A stretch of DNA of 64,000 nucleotides, taken from assembly GCF_011075055.1 (NCBI RefSeq), contig NC_058149.1:6206449-6270448 (forward strand), given 5' to 3'. The stretch's first letter is position 1; the number at the start of each line of letters is the position of its first letter. Below the pieces are notes generated by a model. It was given only the letters and a program-made list of their open reading frames with translations. It was not told the DNA's origin and ran no database searches. Source of the DNA: Mangifera indica (Eukaryota; Streptophyta; Magnoliopsida; Sapindales; Anacardiaceae). Positions 24,430 to 36,359 of the stretch are shown in pieces. The translations under genes and the position numbers were made by a program.

Positions 24430-25570
24430 ATCAAGAAACATCAACGAATATATCCTTGAGTAGACTAACTAATCACACAATTTATTTAGTTGTCTTAGCT
24501 ATAGCTTTCTACTCAAGTTCAAACAGAAGACAATAAAATAGTGGGTTGTTTCTTTGATACCTAAGTAATAGACACGATGCCAAGAAAAGTTATAAACCCT
24601 ATTATTGATCTCTTTGTGATTGGACAAACACTCCAGTTTGCATTACAATAAGCTTGTTTTCTATAGGATAGAAAATTCCTTTTATAGTTGTAGCTCGAAT
24701 GTGATGAACCATTATTCTTGCTAATTCCATATATGGTTGTCTTGGCCTTTGTAAGAATTGACTAAGTAAATGCACTTCAAATGTTAAATTTAGTATTGTA
24801 AAAGTGAGATAAGCGAGATGCCTTTATTAATATTCAGTATGTCAAAACATCTTATAAGAATTCCTTATCCTTAGCTAAAAGTCAATGTCATTATGGTATC
24901 AATGTTGTAGCCACTTTGGCATCCTTAAGTCCTTCTTCTTGCACAATGTCTTAAGCATACTTTTGTTAGCTCAAGTAAATTTGTTTTTTGGTTCTCTTCA
25001 CTTCTAACCTAAGAAAGCAATGTTAAGGTCCCAAATCTTTTATTTGAAAGCAATTTTGTAGATATTGTTTGAACTACTCATACTTTTGGTTGTTGTCTCC
25101 TATAATGATCAAGTCATCTATGTACACAAGTATAATTAATCTATCATCCTTACTAGTCAAAGTGAACAAAGAACTATATGAAAAACTTTACATGAAGCCA
25201 TGTTTAAATAATGCATCAGAAAGCTTGCCAAACCATTGACGTGAAACTTGTTTTAACACATATAAGAACTTATAACCATTCAGTTTTGCCAAGTCCCTAC
25301 GATATCTTCATGAAAACTTCTTCCTCTAGGTCTTTATTAAGAAATATGATGTTCACATCAAGTTGATAAAACTCCTATTTCTTGATAGTAGCCATCAAAA
25401 GTAAACATTTTACTATTGCAAACTTTGCTACTAGTGCAAAAGTTTCAATATAATTAAGTCCATGTATTTGATTATATCCCTTAACTAATAGTCGTGTTTT
25501 GAATCGTTCAAATCTATTTAGATCTAATCGCCTTCTTGGCTCTTAGTAATAGGACTATACTCCAAGTGTT
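24430..25570 (-). pseudogene. Copia RT and RNase H of element A
   Basis: RT begins near 25570 with ELQALAENNTWSIV, followed by the decayed central part. The catalytic region reads LVYIDDLIIIGDNN near 25080-25130, with YIDD intact. RNase H traces, such as KQPTILLSS near 24500-24545, follow. Many stops and frameshifts occur. RT and RNase H downstream of integrase is the order that defines copia elements. Confidence 0.85.
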
Positions 25571-25943
25571 ATTCTCAGCCAATGCTTGTAACTCCTTTCT
25601 TATTGCCTTTTCTCACTTTAAGTTTTATATAGCTTTTGTAAAAGTTATAGGTTTAACTTGTGGTCCTGAATGTCATGCAATAACATCATTACATTTTATT
25701 TTAACATATACAAGTATTTAAGAACCTTACCAAAGTCTTGAGGTGTGATGAAATAGCCTAGCTTGTAGAGGGTGTAGAACTACTACTATAATTCAACACA
25801 TATTCTTCAAATCGTTTTGGAATTTTCTTGGTTTTCACTAGCCTCCCTTAACCTTGACTTACAATTTGTTGAGTTACTTTTTCTTCTTCTTTATGTGTCT
25901 CCATGGTCATATCTTTATTGTCACTCTCATCTTATATCCTTTC

Positions 25944-27002
25944 TTAATCCTCGTGTATGAAAGGACCTTCACAACCATCCATTCTAAGGTCTTGAATTTG
26001 TCTATTCTTAGTATCATTCATAGTTTGTTTTTCTTGATATGAAAAAACATCTTCATAAAACATTACATCTCTTAAGTCATATATTTTCTTGATCTTCATT
26101 TCCAATGCTTTATAACCTTTCTTTCCCAAGTTGTAACCAATAAAGATACATTTCTTTGTTCTCACAGCAAACTTATCTAAGGGCTTTGGTTTTGTATACA
26201 TATAGCACAAACATCTAAAAGCCCAAAGATACTCATAATTTGGTTTTTCTTTAAACAAAATTTCATATGGGGTTTTGTCATTCAATCTTGGTGTTGGGAT
26301 TAGGCTAATTTTGTGAGTTACAGTCAAAACATACTCACCCAAATACCTTAAGGGTATATTAGAATGGAATCTAAGTGCAAGTACTACTTCAAGTAGACGT
26401 TTGTGTTTACCCTCCACTACATCATTTTGTTATGGTATGTGTGGGCAAGAAGTTTGGTGAATTTTTCATTGTTGTAGAATAAAACTTTAAAATCTCTTTG
26501 ATAGAAATTTCATTGTATTATCTGAGCGAATTTTCTTCACTTGCTTATTGAATTGATTTTTCACCATTTTTACAAAGTTTTCAACCAACATAGATGTTTC
26601 TTCCTTGGTTTTCATCAAATAAATCCATGTTTCCCATTAACAGTCATCAACAATAGTAAAGAAATAAGATGTATTAGAGTAAGTTGTAATTTCATATGGC
26701 TCCTATATGTCCAAATATATTAAATCAAAATTTTCTTCAGACCTTTAATTGCTTAAAGGGAAAATATTTGTAGTTTGTTTGGCCCTATGACATGCATCAC
26801 AAGGGCATATTTTATTACTCATTACATAAAACCTAAACATTTCCTTTAATTTCTGAACTAGTGTGTGACCAAGTCTATGGTAAAGTATCCTTGCATTTGT
26901 GTTGGTCTTTATTGAGTTCACTTTTACTCTTAAGTTGTCTTTAAGATAGTATCCTCTTGGTAGCAAGGTCCTACAATAAACACTTGTTAAGGAGGAAAAC
27001 AA
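25944..27002 (-). pseudogene. Copia integrase region of element A
   Basis: The pre-integrase zinc region at 26745-27002 reads ARILYHRLGHTLVQKLKEM and CPCDACHRAKQT (His and Cys pairs kept). The late integrase at 25944-26417 reads RLNDKTPYEILFKEKPNYEY, AFRCLCYMYTKP and KCIFIGYNLGKKGYKAL, the classic copia integrase C-terminal blocks. The catalytic core between them is broken. Confidence 0.9.
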
Positions 27003-27048
27003 CCAAACAATTTAAGTTTTAAGTTAATTTACTGATTGAGATGAGATT

Positions 27049-28188
27049 TCAATTAAACTTAGAAATTAACAAAGCATAGTTCATGTGAATGTCTCTATTA
27101 ATCTTCATTGTCCTAATTCTATCTACAATTGCCTTTTCTCTATTTGGCAGTGTCACTCGAATTGTTGACACCGATTTTGTATAGGATTTTAACAATGCAC
27201 CTTTTGACACAACATGATTAGAGGCTCTACTACTAAGATCCAACCCATGTGTTTAAATGAGTTTTCAAAGACATCACTAATGAAGTGTACATTAGGTGTT
27301 TCTTGCTTTTCATCTCCAAGTAGGGCTATTAGCTTTTCATATTACTTTTGTGACTGGTTTGCTAGATTCACTCAGGATGTTTGTTGTATATCTTATTTGA
27401 TTGCTTTGGTGTTTTGTATTGGCTACATTAGCTATAGGCCTCTCTTTCTTTGTTTTACTTTGCCAATTAGGTTGATACCTAATGATCTCAATGCAACCAT
27501 CTTTGTGTCTCCAATTTTCTTGCAATCTTTACATATGGGTTTTCTATTATGTTTTTTTCCTTCGTAAATATTATAGTGCACCTTGAATGCAATAGCCTCT
27601 GATGGAGGTCTTTCTATTGCTATTTTTTCATATGCCAAGAAAGAATATGCATTAGATAATGATAATAATGAATCTCCGCATAGTAAATTTGATTTTACTA
27701 CATTATAGGACTTATTCACTCCCATGAGAATTTGTTGAAGCCATTCTTCTTCTTTTTTCTTTTGTAGTTATACCATAGGTGTATCCTTGGCATCCATTCA
27801 CATATGACTTGGCAAATCTTACAAGTTGTTCTCACAATCCTTTTATTTTAGCATAGGAGAGAGAATTTGTCATATCCCTCTAGTAAGTATTGCTAATTTC
27901 TCTGTTGATTTCTTGAATGCGAGGACCACTTCCTTGAGAAAAATACTCCTCAAGTTCCTTCCATATCCTTAGCGTCATGTCATGATAAGCCACACTCTCG
28001 TGTAGTTCCTTTTTGAGAGAGTTTAACATCCATGACATGACCATGAAATTGCAAGTGATCCAATCCTTTTCTTCTAGGTCACCAATAGATGGTTTTGGTA
28101 ATTTACTATATACAAAACCAGTTTCATGTTTGGACATCAATACATTAATGATGTTTCTCTGCCATGTTGAGTAATTTGTTCCCTTCAA
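27049..28188 (-). pseudogene. Copia gag, zinc knuckle and protease region of element A
   Basis: The gag start region 27880-28188 reads MKGTNYSTWQRNIINVLMS, then VMSWMLNSLKKELHESVAY and RIWKELEEYFSQGSGPRIQE, typical of the copia gag domain. A zinc knuckle remnant ICKDCKKIGDTK lies in 27432-27725. A protease-like region containing DLSSRASNHVVSKG is in 27049-27243. Frames change between these pieces. In a working element these give the particle core and the maturation protease. Confidence 0.85.
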
Positions 28189-28340
28189 GAGGTGGGACAG
28201 TAGTTAGTCTCCTAGTTTGTCAGAATTGCTTAGTATGTAATACGTAGGCATCTCTTTCTTATTGTCTCCTCCTTTGTTGGTTGTTGCATCAGTAGCCATT
28301 TCTGTCAAAGTTGTGATCATGCAACAATGGACCTAATCAT

Positions 28341-28352
28341 GCTTTGATACCA
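28341..28352 (-). other. Primer binding site of element A
   Basis: The minus strand reads TGGTATCAAAGC, adjoining the LTR end TTTTCA at 28353. Confidence 0.85.
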
Positions 28353-28484
28353 TGAAAATTTTTGTAAAGTATGTATCTTAATCACCTTGTTTTCTCTACT
28401 AATGGCAAGGATATATATAAAATGTACAACTTACGATCCACTAAAAACAAAGAAAATATGTACAAATATTAGCTAACTACAATA
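28353..28484 (-). repeat. 5' LTR of element A, inner part
   Basis: 132 bp matching the low end of the 3' LTR at 23764. It stops in ACTACAATA, where element B is inserted. Its last five bases, CAATA, are one copy of the B target duplication. Confidence 0.9.
28480..28484. repeat. Target-site duplication of element B (low side)
   Basis: CAATA directly before the B LTR terminus TGTAAACATAG at 28485. Identical to 34365-34369. Confidence 0.9.
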
Positions 28485-28832
28485 TGTAAACATAGAATCA
28501 AATATATAACACAAATAAATTAATTACAATTTACTCTAATTTTGCCCAATTTCACAACCACACTAGGCTAAGAAACATTGTTATTAAAAGATTAAGAGAT
28601 TAGAAAAAAAAAAAATTGTTTGTACCATCTTGATAATCCAAAAAAGATTGATTATCAATCTTAGAACGGTGTCTTCCTCTTTAAATTTCTAGAACACATT
28701 TGCAATGAATGAATAGAATGCCAAAAATAAAGTTATGCCTTATTTTTATCTAAAAATTGGGGAGGACACTTTGTCTATATTATTTTAATTCATGGTCAAT
28801 TGCGTTTTTCCCATAAAAAAAAAAAAACCCAA

Positions 28833-28841
28833 TAATCCTTA
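28833..28841. repeat. Target-site duplication of element C (left)
   Basis: TAATCCTTA. The partner at 30826-30834 reads TAATCCTTT, eight of nine identical. Nine bases is the usual Mutator-family duplication length. Confidence 0.7.
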
Positions 28842-29348
28842 AGGAACTTAAATTAAATAACCTATCCTACCTAAACTATGCAAAAATGCTCCCTTTTCCA
28901 TTTCCTAAACAAAAATGTCCCCTTTTCAAAGCCCTAAGAAGAAATGCCCTAAAATTTTTTTAAAATACCAAGACTACTTTTCACCACTTTTATATAAACT
29001 GTTACTCTTATACCTTTCTCATATAATTTAAACTCTCATTCTTAGCTTCATTTGTATTCAATATTTAATGCTGTAAATTCGTTCAGAAGGAAGAAAATTA
29101 ATATTTCTAAATTCGAATAAAAAAATCACTTCATAAGAACAAGATATTTATATAAATCTTAACTCAAAACTTAATTTTATTTGTTCAATCAAGTTCGTAT
29201 ATTATATAAAGGGGCATTTTGATATTTGATAATATATTAAGGTGTTAAATGAAATGTTAAAAAAATATTAGGGTATTTTGATGTTAAACAATGCATTAAG
29301 GTTTTAAATGAAATATGCAAGATAACTCTCATTTTTGTTGACATGACT

Positions 29349-29844
29349 GTTAAATATATAATTTTATTTTATTTTATTTTAGAGATAAGGGTTAGTGATT
29401 ATTACAGTTGGAGTATTACCAAGGAAAAGAAAATTTTGAATTTTGGGAAAGCTTAAGTAAATTTAGGATATTGATATGGAGTAAAATTCGGTAGGATATA
29501 TATTACTCATTAATAGGATAGTATAATTTAAATATTATCAGATAAAGCAAATTTGGATTTTGAGAGAATCTAAATAAATTAAGAATATTGGTGATTCTTA
29601 AATATATAGTTTACTCTTATTTTATTTTGAATAAAAATACTAGTGATTGTTACAATTGGAATATTGTCAAGAATAACAAAATTTTGAATTTTAGGAAAGA
29701 TTTAAATAAATTTAGGATATTGATATGGAATAAAATTTGATAAAATATATTAATCATTAATGGGATAGTGTAATTTGAATATATAAGACAAGACAAAATT
29801 TGATTTTAAGAAAATCTAAATAAATTAAGAATATTGATATGGAG
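29349..29844. repeat. Two-copy 248-bp tandem repeat inside element C
   Basis: Copies at about 29349-29596 and 29597-29844. They share TTAAATATATA, AGTGATT and TTTAGGATATTGATATGGA blocks at a constant offset of 248. Confidence 0.85.
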
Positions 29845-29894
29845 CAAATTTTGACATAGTGTAATTGGAATAACAAAATCAAGGAATGACAAAA

Positions 29895-30115
29895 AATTGA
29901 AATTCGTAAACTATACGTCAAAAAACCTAAAAATGACAATAATAAAAAAAAAATGGACCTAAAATTCAAAAAACTACATGTTAAAAAACCTTTAAATGAG
30001 AAAAATCAAAAAAATAGATTTCATATTTGAAAACTACATGTGAAAAACTCGTAAAATAGGAAAAACAGACATGGAATTCGAAAACTGCACATCGAAAATC
30101 CTAGATTATGAAAAA
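29895..30115. repeat. Degenerate repeat of about 60 bp, four copies, inside element C
   Basis: Variants of AAATTCNAAAACTACATGT followed by an A-rich tail recur near 29899, 29961, 30021 and 30075, spaced 55-62 bases apart. They are subterminal to the right end of C. Confidence 0.6.
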
Positions 30116-30825
30116 TTATCAATTTGCCCCTTTAACAAATTTTTTCTCTCCCATAGGTCCTACAATTTTAAAAACTCATATTTCCCCCATTCCACAAGTT
30201 CCCATAGGTTGCACTATTTAAAAAATCAAAAATTTTGCCCTCACCTAGGGTTCCCCTGAGGCATCCCAGGGTTATTGTGCAACCCAAAGGATTTTATCCA
30301 CCCTGGGGGATCTCAAGGGCCCCTATGGTTGCACACCAAACAAATTAATCCATTTTTTCTGACCAAAATTATCATTTTAGTCTCTCATTCAATAACAATC
30401 AAATCTACATCTACTATAATGTAATAGCCCTCAACAAATTCAGTCAAAACAAATAGAAATCGACATATAAAATCCATTGTTCAAAACCAAAAACCCTAAA
30501 CTAATAACCCCCAAAATCTTCATCAAATCGGTAAATTTTAAACGTTAAAATGATTTAAACAAGACAAGAGATGATGTACTCATCTTCTTTGTCACTTTTG
30601 ACGTCAAAAAACATAAAAAATGCCAAAGAAAATCCAAAGAAATTGAGCAGCTGTTGAACTCATGGGAGCCTAAAGAGAAAAATGGCTGGGGATATAAATT
30701 TTTTTTGTGTATATATGAGGGTATTTTTGCCATTTCAAATTAATGGGCATTGTTTTCTTAATGTTAAAATTTTAGGGCAATTTTGTTTACAACCCTAATG
30801 TTTAAGGCAATTAATTTAATTTCCC

Positions 30826-30834
30826 TAATCCTTT
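30826..30834. repeat. Target-site duplication of element C (right)
   Basis: TAATCCTTT, partner of 28833-28841. The uninterrupted LTR copy at 33828-34364 shows the related, decayed sequence at the same place without an insertion. Confidence 0.7.
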
Positions 30835-31684
30835 TATTAATCTACACTTACAACCCGAAATTAATAATTACAATATGAAGTGTATTGGCTCCGTTTCTGG
30901 ATGATCACATCAAGCTTATAAAATGAAATATTTTTGGACTGCATATTCACTCGGTTTTCTTAAACAATAAAAATATTTAATCAATGTATGCCCACATGAT
31001 TCCAATATTCTCCCACTTTGGCAATATTAATAAATATATATAAAGAAAATAATCTTTTTTAGGTAAATGACATTTTATTATTCTAAAGTGGTCACTAATT
31101 TGTAAGAAAACAAAATATTTCAGTCTAAAACAATTCTATCAATACAATTGTCAATAATGAATCAAGACAATAATTGTATTTCAATAACAACACAAGATGT
31201 CCATAATTACAATTATTTATAATTATATTACATGAATCTTTAAGTGTGGCATAAATAATATTCAAGATGTAATCATAAAAACTATATGTTATTACATGGT
31301 GGTCATTTTTATGATTTCTCTTTAATTTTTATGTTTTAAAGGAAACAAGAGAAATCTTATAACTTCAAATAAAAGTCAACAACTTTCTACGAAGTTTACA
31401 CATTTCACTAATAATCTCGAGATATATATATATTAAAGAAATGCCCATACGATTGTCATACTCAAGGCAAACACTACTTTTGAGACACATGTTGTATACA
31501 TCAATAAGTACAAATATTTGCATATATATTCAACATCTATATCAATCAATGAACATCATATAAAAATCTCTATGAATGCTTAATCAAAACATAAACTTCT
31601 TAAGGCAACAAACAATACATTAATGACTCCTACTAACCTAAAATATTAAAAGATTTTAGGACATATATATTCTCTACATGTAGT

Positions 31685-32770
31685 TTAAAAACAATGAGTT
31701 TTAGTCCTTTGGTTAGGGGATTTGCTAGCATAGAGTTTGTCCTTATATTCTACAAAAATGTCACATTTCGTGATTAGATCTTTGACTATCAAATACTTTA
31801 TTTTCATATGTTTTGATTTACTACTAATTTTGTTATTCTTAGAAAAGAATGTTGTTTGCATTATTATCATAATAAATCATCAAAGGCTTAAAGATGAACT
31901 CAACTACTTGTAACTTAGCAATAAAATTCTTCAGCCACATTGCTTGCATGACTGGTCCATAATAAGCAACAAATTTTACATATATGGTTGAAGATGCTAT
32001 CAAAGTTTGTTTTACACTTTTCCATGATATGACCCCACTAGTGAGCATGAAAATGAAACCTGAAGTATACTTGTAATCATCCATACAACCACCAAAGTTA
32101 GAATTAAAATACCCTACTACTTTAAGATTTCCAACCCTTCTATATACCAGCTTAAAATCTTTTATCCTCTGTAAATATCTCGTGACTTTCTTGGCAGCAA
32201 TCTAATGATCAGTAAATGGATTGAAAAGACAACGACCAAGCACATTCATAATGAATGCAATGTCCAGTCTAGTACAAACTTAAGCATACATCAAACTCAC
32301 AATTGCACTTGCATAAGGAACATGAGACATAGATGCTTTTTCTATATCATTCTAAGGACACTATTTATTACTAAACTTATCTTCTTTCACCACAGGTACC
32401 TCACTACCCTTATAATTGTGCATATTAATTCTCTTAAGCACTCATTCAATGTAAGCCTTTTGTGATAATACCAATAATCTGTAATCCCTATAACGAAGAC
32501 CTTTATATCAAGAACAAAAGAAGTTTCTCCAAAGTCTTTTATATCAAAAGCCTTAGACAAAAATTGCTTTGACTCATTAAACAAATTACTATCATTGTTG
32601 GCCAACGGAATATCATCAATATAAAGAACAAAAAAATGAATCTTCTTCCACTAATCTTGATATATACACACTGATCTAACTTGTTTTCAACAAACCCATA
32701 CAAAGTGATTACCTTATAAAACTTTAGATACCACTATTGAGACATTTGTTTCATATAATTAACCTTACAC
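31685..32770 (-). pseudogene. Copia RT and RNase H of element B
   Basis: RT: a segment reading GFVENKLDQCVYIKISG near 32650-32710, then YIDDIPLANNDSNLFNESK with the catalytic YIDD retained, then AFDIKDFGETSFVLDIKV (32387-32605). RNase H: YKYTSGFIFMLTSGVISWKS and PLMIYYDNNANN (31839-32084), then SKNNKISSKSKHMKIKYLIV (31685-31870). The frames do not join. These blocks are among the best preserved copia sequences here, though frameshifted. Confidence 0.88.
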
Positions 32771-33813
32771 TACCAATAGTCTTATTACACACAATAACCT
32801 ATATGTATTATAACTAAAGAATGTATCATTACCAGATGAAATATTTCATGAGTTCTGATGAATGCACCACTTTGGCAGTTAAACATTCTAACAACCCACT
32901 AATTTATTCCCATGACACTAAACAAAAATGTCTAAACAAAGATTTCATGAAATATGGACCATTATAATCTCAAACAATCCTCTAAAGCTGCATCAAACAC
33001 AGTGAACAAAACAATCTTTTTAAAACTTTGACTCTCAAATTGCAGTAATTTATCACGAAATTATACAATATATATGTTCTAAATGAAATATATCACAAAA
33101 AAACAAGCATATGCATATTCAAAACACAAATAAAACACCTTTACATGCTGAAAAATGACCTTCATGCGTAACAACCTTATGTGCCACAACACGCTGGGAA
33201 AGCATGCACACGTGCCATTATAGGCTCAAATGTGCTAGAAAAGCATGCCTACACTTTGTCATGTGCTTCCATGCACAGAGCTGAAGTGGTTTAGGTTAAC
33301 CTAATTTTCAAGTCGAACAATCCATTGACTAACTAGCTTAACCTGTTGATCGGTCAACTAATTGATCATTGACCGAATTTAGATAACTTGTTGACTTGTT
33401 TAATTAGGTTTTCTTAACCCGATAGGTCACAAAGAACCCTAATCATGTTTTGATGTTATTATCATCCAATCTGCTCGCTCTAGTCAATGATTAGTTTGGC
33501 AATCATGAGTAAATGATGCTTAGACATCAACAAGTACATTGGCGCACCAATTCTGACTGGCGAGGACAAGCAAATTAGCCAGAATGGGCATTTTATCGAG
33601 ATGGTTACCAAGCATGTTCCAGCCTAATTTTGATCAATTTTTGATTTGAAAACCTGTATAAAGGCATGTATTCTTATCAACAAGCATAAACATATCAACA
33701 TCATGCTCTGTTTCTAACAAATATGGAAAAAAATTCAATAACCCCAATTCAAGAGTCAAGCCAAAATTATCTAATTTTAACAAAGTTAATAAATTTAAAA
33801 GCCTAAATATGTC

Positions 33814-33825
33814 TTTCTGATACCA
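33814..33825 (-). other. Primer binding site of element B
   Basis: The minus strand reads TGGTATCAGAAA. The first ten bases match the initiator-Met tRNA site; the last two have changed. It lies two bases from the LTR end. Confidence 0.75.
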
Positions 33826-33827
33826 AA

Positions 33828-34364
33828 TGTAAGCATAGAATCAAAGATATAACACAAATTAACAAATTACAATTTACTGCGATTTCTCCTAATATCAAAA
33901 TTCAGCCACACTAAGCTAAGAAACACTATTATTAAAAGATTAAGAGATTAGAAAAAAAACTTGTTTGTGTCATCATGATAACCTAAAGAAGATTCATTGT
34001 CAATCTCAGGACAATGTCTTCATCCCTAGGTTTCCAGAAAGCATTTGTAGTGAATGAATGGGATGCCAAAAATAAACTTACATGCTGTTTTTATCTAAAA
34101 ACTGAAGAGAGGACCTTTACTGTATTAATTTAATTACCAAGGGTAAAATGGTTAATTGACTTTTAACCATAAAACAAACTAATAATTCTTATATTAATCC
34201 ATACTAAAAACCCAAAATTAATAATTATAATATGAAGTGTATTGGCCTCGTTTCTGGATAATCACATTAGACTTATAAAATGAAATCTTTCTAAACTACA
34301 AATTCTCTCAGTTTTATTAATCAATAAAAATATTTAATCAATGTATGCCCATATTATTCCAACA
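33828..34364 (-). repeat. 5' LTR of element B
   Basis: 537 bp, TG at the low end and CA at the high end on the plus strand. It is the uninterrupted reference for the 3' LTR at 28485-31007. Confidence 0.92.
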
Positions 34365-34369
34365 CAATA
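34365..34369. repeat. Target-site duplication of element B (high side)
   Basis: CAATA, identical to 28480-28484, directly outside the B LTR. Confidence 0.9.
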
Positions 34370-34573
34370 GAGAAAACAAATAATTAATTGAAGAAAAAAA
34401 ATCTCCCAATAATGTTGTTATCTCTCTAAATGATTCCATCAAATCTACTCCAAAATAACAACGAATCATTATCAATATTAAATCACCATAATATCTATAT
34501 CCATGATTCTTGACAATCACCATAATCTTAGTAGTTGGTTAACATAACTATGGAATATCCTTGATTCTTGACA
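34370..34573 (-). repeat. 5' LTR of element A, outer part
   Basis: 204 bp continuing the A LTR after the B insertion; matches 23891-24105 in the 3' LTR. It ends TTCTTGACA, the LTR terminus (TG on the element strand). Confidence 0.88.
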
Positions 34574-35823
34574 AAAACAATAACATGTATATATTGAAAG
34601 ATATTCATCTCTATGATAATCCAAACTTTACATCAACCAAAGATAGATAGTACGACCACAATTACAACCACATTCTCTCCATGTAGTCAGCATCAAAAGT
34701 GCCCCGATTCTGTTTATATTATCATATAGGAAAGAAGCAAATGTTACTAAAATCGCTTAGTGTGATCCCAAATTTCAACCTCAAAAAGTTTCATAACAGA
34801 CATTGTAACAAAGAATCTAATTTTGGTGTAGAAAGTTAAGGAATTGAAAACATACTTCATAAACAAAGTAAGAGAGGTTTTATCGGGAAAGAAAGACAAC
34901 ATGATTGTAAGTGGCCTATGATTGGAACATATTAGACATCTTCATGTGAAATAATCAAATTCATAGGAAATTCATCTCCAAATAATGATGATTGAAAATA
35001 GCCATTTAATATGTGATATATACGTTAGTTTCATATGTGTTTAATACAAAAAATATATAAAATACACATTTAATTTATTTTCGATTCAAAGATTTGACAA
35101 AACATGTTTAAAACAATAAAATTATAATCTACATGTATAATGCATGTATAAAACATATAGGAGTTTAAATTATCTAATGATCAAGTTGAATCAATTTTTG
35201 AATCAAAAATTGAACAAAAAAATAAGTTATTTAAAAAAATGGTTTGGATACCAGTTTCAGAATATAGAAAACTGGTTTTCAATCAGTTATTAATTTGTCT
35301 ATTTTTTAAACTGGTTAACAGAACTGAGTTGGTTTAAAAAAATAAATAAGAAATTAATAAACCTGAACATATATATTTTCAAAATATTGAAAAAGTAATA
35401 AAATAGAATTATTTTTTTGAAAATTGGTTCGAAATTGGTTGACCAAAAATTCAATTCCATTAATTTGTATTTTTGGTTTGGTTTAAATCTATTAATCTCG
35501 ATTTTAATTTAGGATTTTTTCCAAACAAAAAATTTGATTTGATTCAAAAAATTGTCAAGTTGTTTCGGTTAATCGGTTTTGAATACCCTAATAAAACACA
35601 TATTTACTAACCGAGATTACCACTTGACCAAATTGAGAACTAGGTCAAAATATCATGTGTGGCTTATTTGATGTACTAAGATCAATAACTCAAATGTGAC
35701 TACTTTTTTGAAATTTGTTAATTGATCATAGATTGTTTTAATATGTTAAGGGCTAATTTAATAATAATTCTCAATCTTAGAATAAGAAAATACATATAAC
35801 CCTCAATCATCTCCCTCTCTAAA

Positions 35824-35824
<1 letters not shown>
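34574..35824. other. Spacer with an old repeat fragment
   Basis: No gene seen. Around 35190-35600 there are GGTTTGG and AACTGGTT phrases, and on the minus strand a right end reading TTAGGGTATTCAAAACCG. This is typical of non-autonomous plant elements related to hAT; the left end is unclear. The rest is plain AT-rich DNA. Confidence 0.4.
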
Positions 35825-36201
<377 letters not shown>

Positions 36202-36359
36202 TCTTGCAAATTACATTAACTTGGAAATTTCATAATTCTTCTTATAACTCCAACTGTTTCACAACATTTAACCTAGTCAAAAACTATAACACTTATAAGT
36301 ACGTCTTGAGAGCAAAATAGTCTTTATACATGAGTTTATCTAATATATGCATGAGTTAA

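Larger units (their letters stand above)
28842..30825. mobile_element. Element C: non-autonomous Mutator-like element nested in B
   Basis: The 1984-bp segment interrupts the B LTR between near-identical 9-bp duplications. Its ends form a short imperfect inverted pair: AGGAACTTAAATTAA on the left and GGGAAATTAAATTAA as the reverse complement of the right end. No transposase is present; all frames are stopped. Inside are a two-copy 248-bp tandem repeat and a four-copy repeat of about 60 bp. A hAT origin with an 8-bp duplication is the main alternative. Confidence 0.75.
28485..31007 (-). repeat. 3' LTR of element B, interrupted by element C
   Basis: Homologous to 33828-34364 at 28485-28841 and again at 30826-31007. 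The 1984 bp between (28842-30825) are foreign. A purine-rich AAAGTGGGAGAA on the element strand directly after 31007 is the expected polypurine tract. Confidence 0.9.
28485..34364 (-). mobile_element. Element B: Ty1/copia retrotransposon nested in element A
   Basis: The LTRs are 28485-31007 (3', interrupted by element C) and 33828-34364 (5', 537 bp intact). A perfect 5-bp duplication CAATA flanks the element. Only RT and RNase H are recognisable (31685-32770). Gag, protease and integrase are missing between the primer site and RT, so B is internally deleted. Transposition into A must postdate A's own insertion. Confidence 0.92.
23764..34573 (-). mobile_element. Element A: Ty1/copia retrotransposon with a split 5' LTR
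   Basis: The minus-strand copia order gag, protease, integrase, RT, RNase H is readable from 28188 down to about 24450. The 3' LTR is 23764-24105. The 5' LTR is in two pieces, 28353-28484 and 34370-34573, separated by element B. Joined, the pieces are about the same length as the intact copy (336 against 342 bp). Primer site and polypurine tract are present. No matching 5-bp flank was found, so the duplication has decayed. Gag and pol are broken by stops. Confidence 0.9.
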
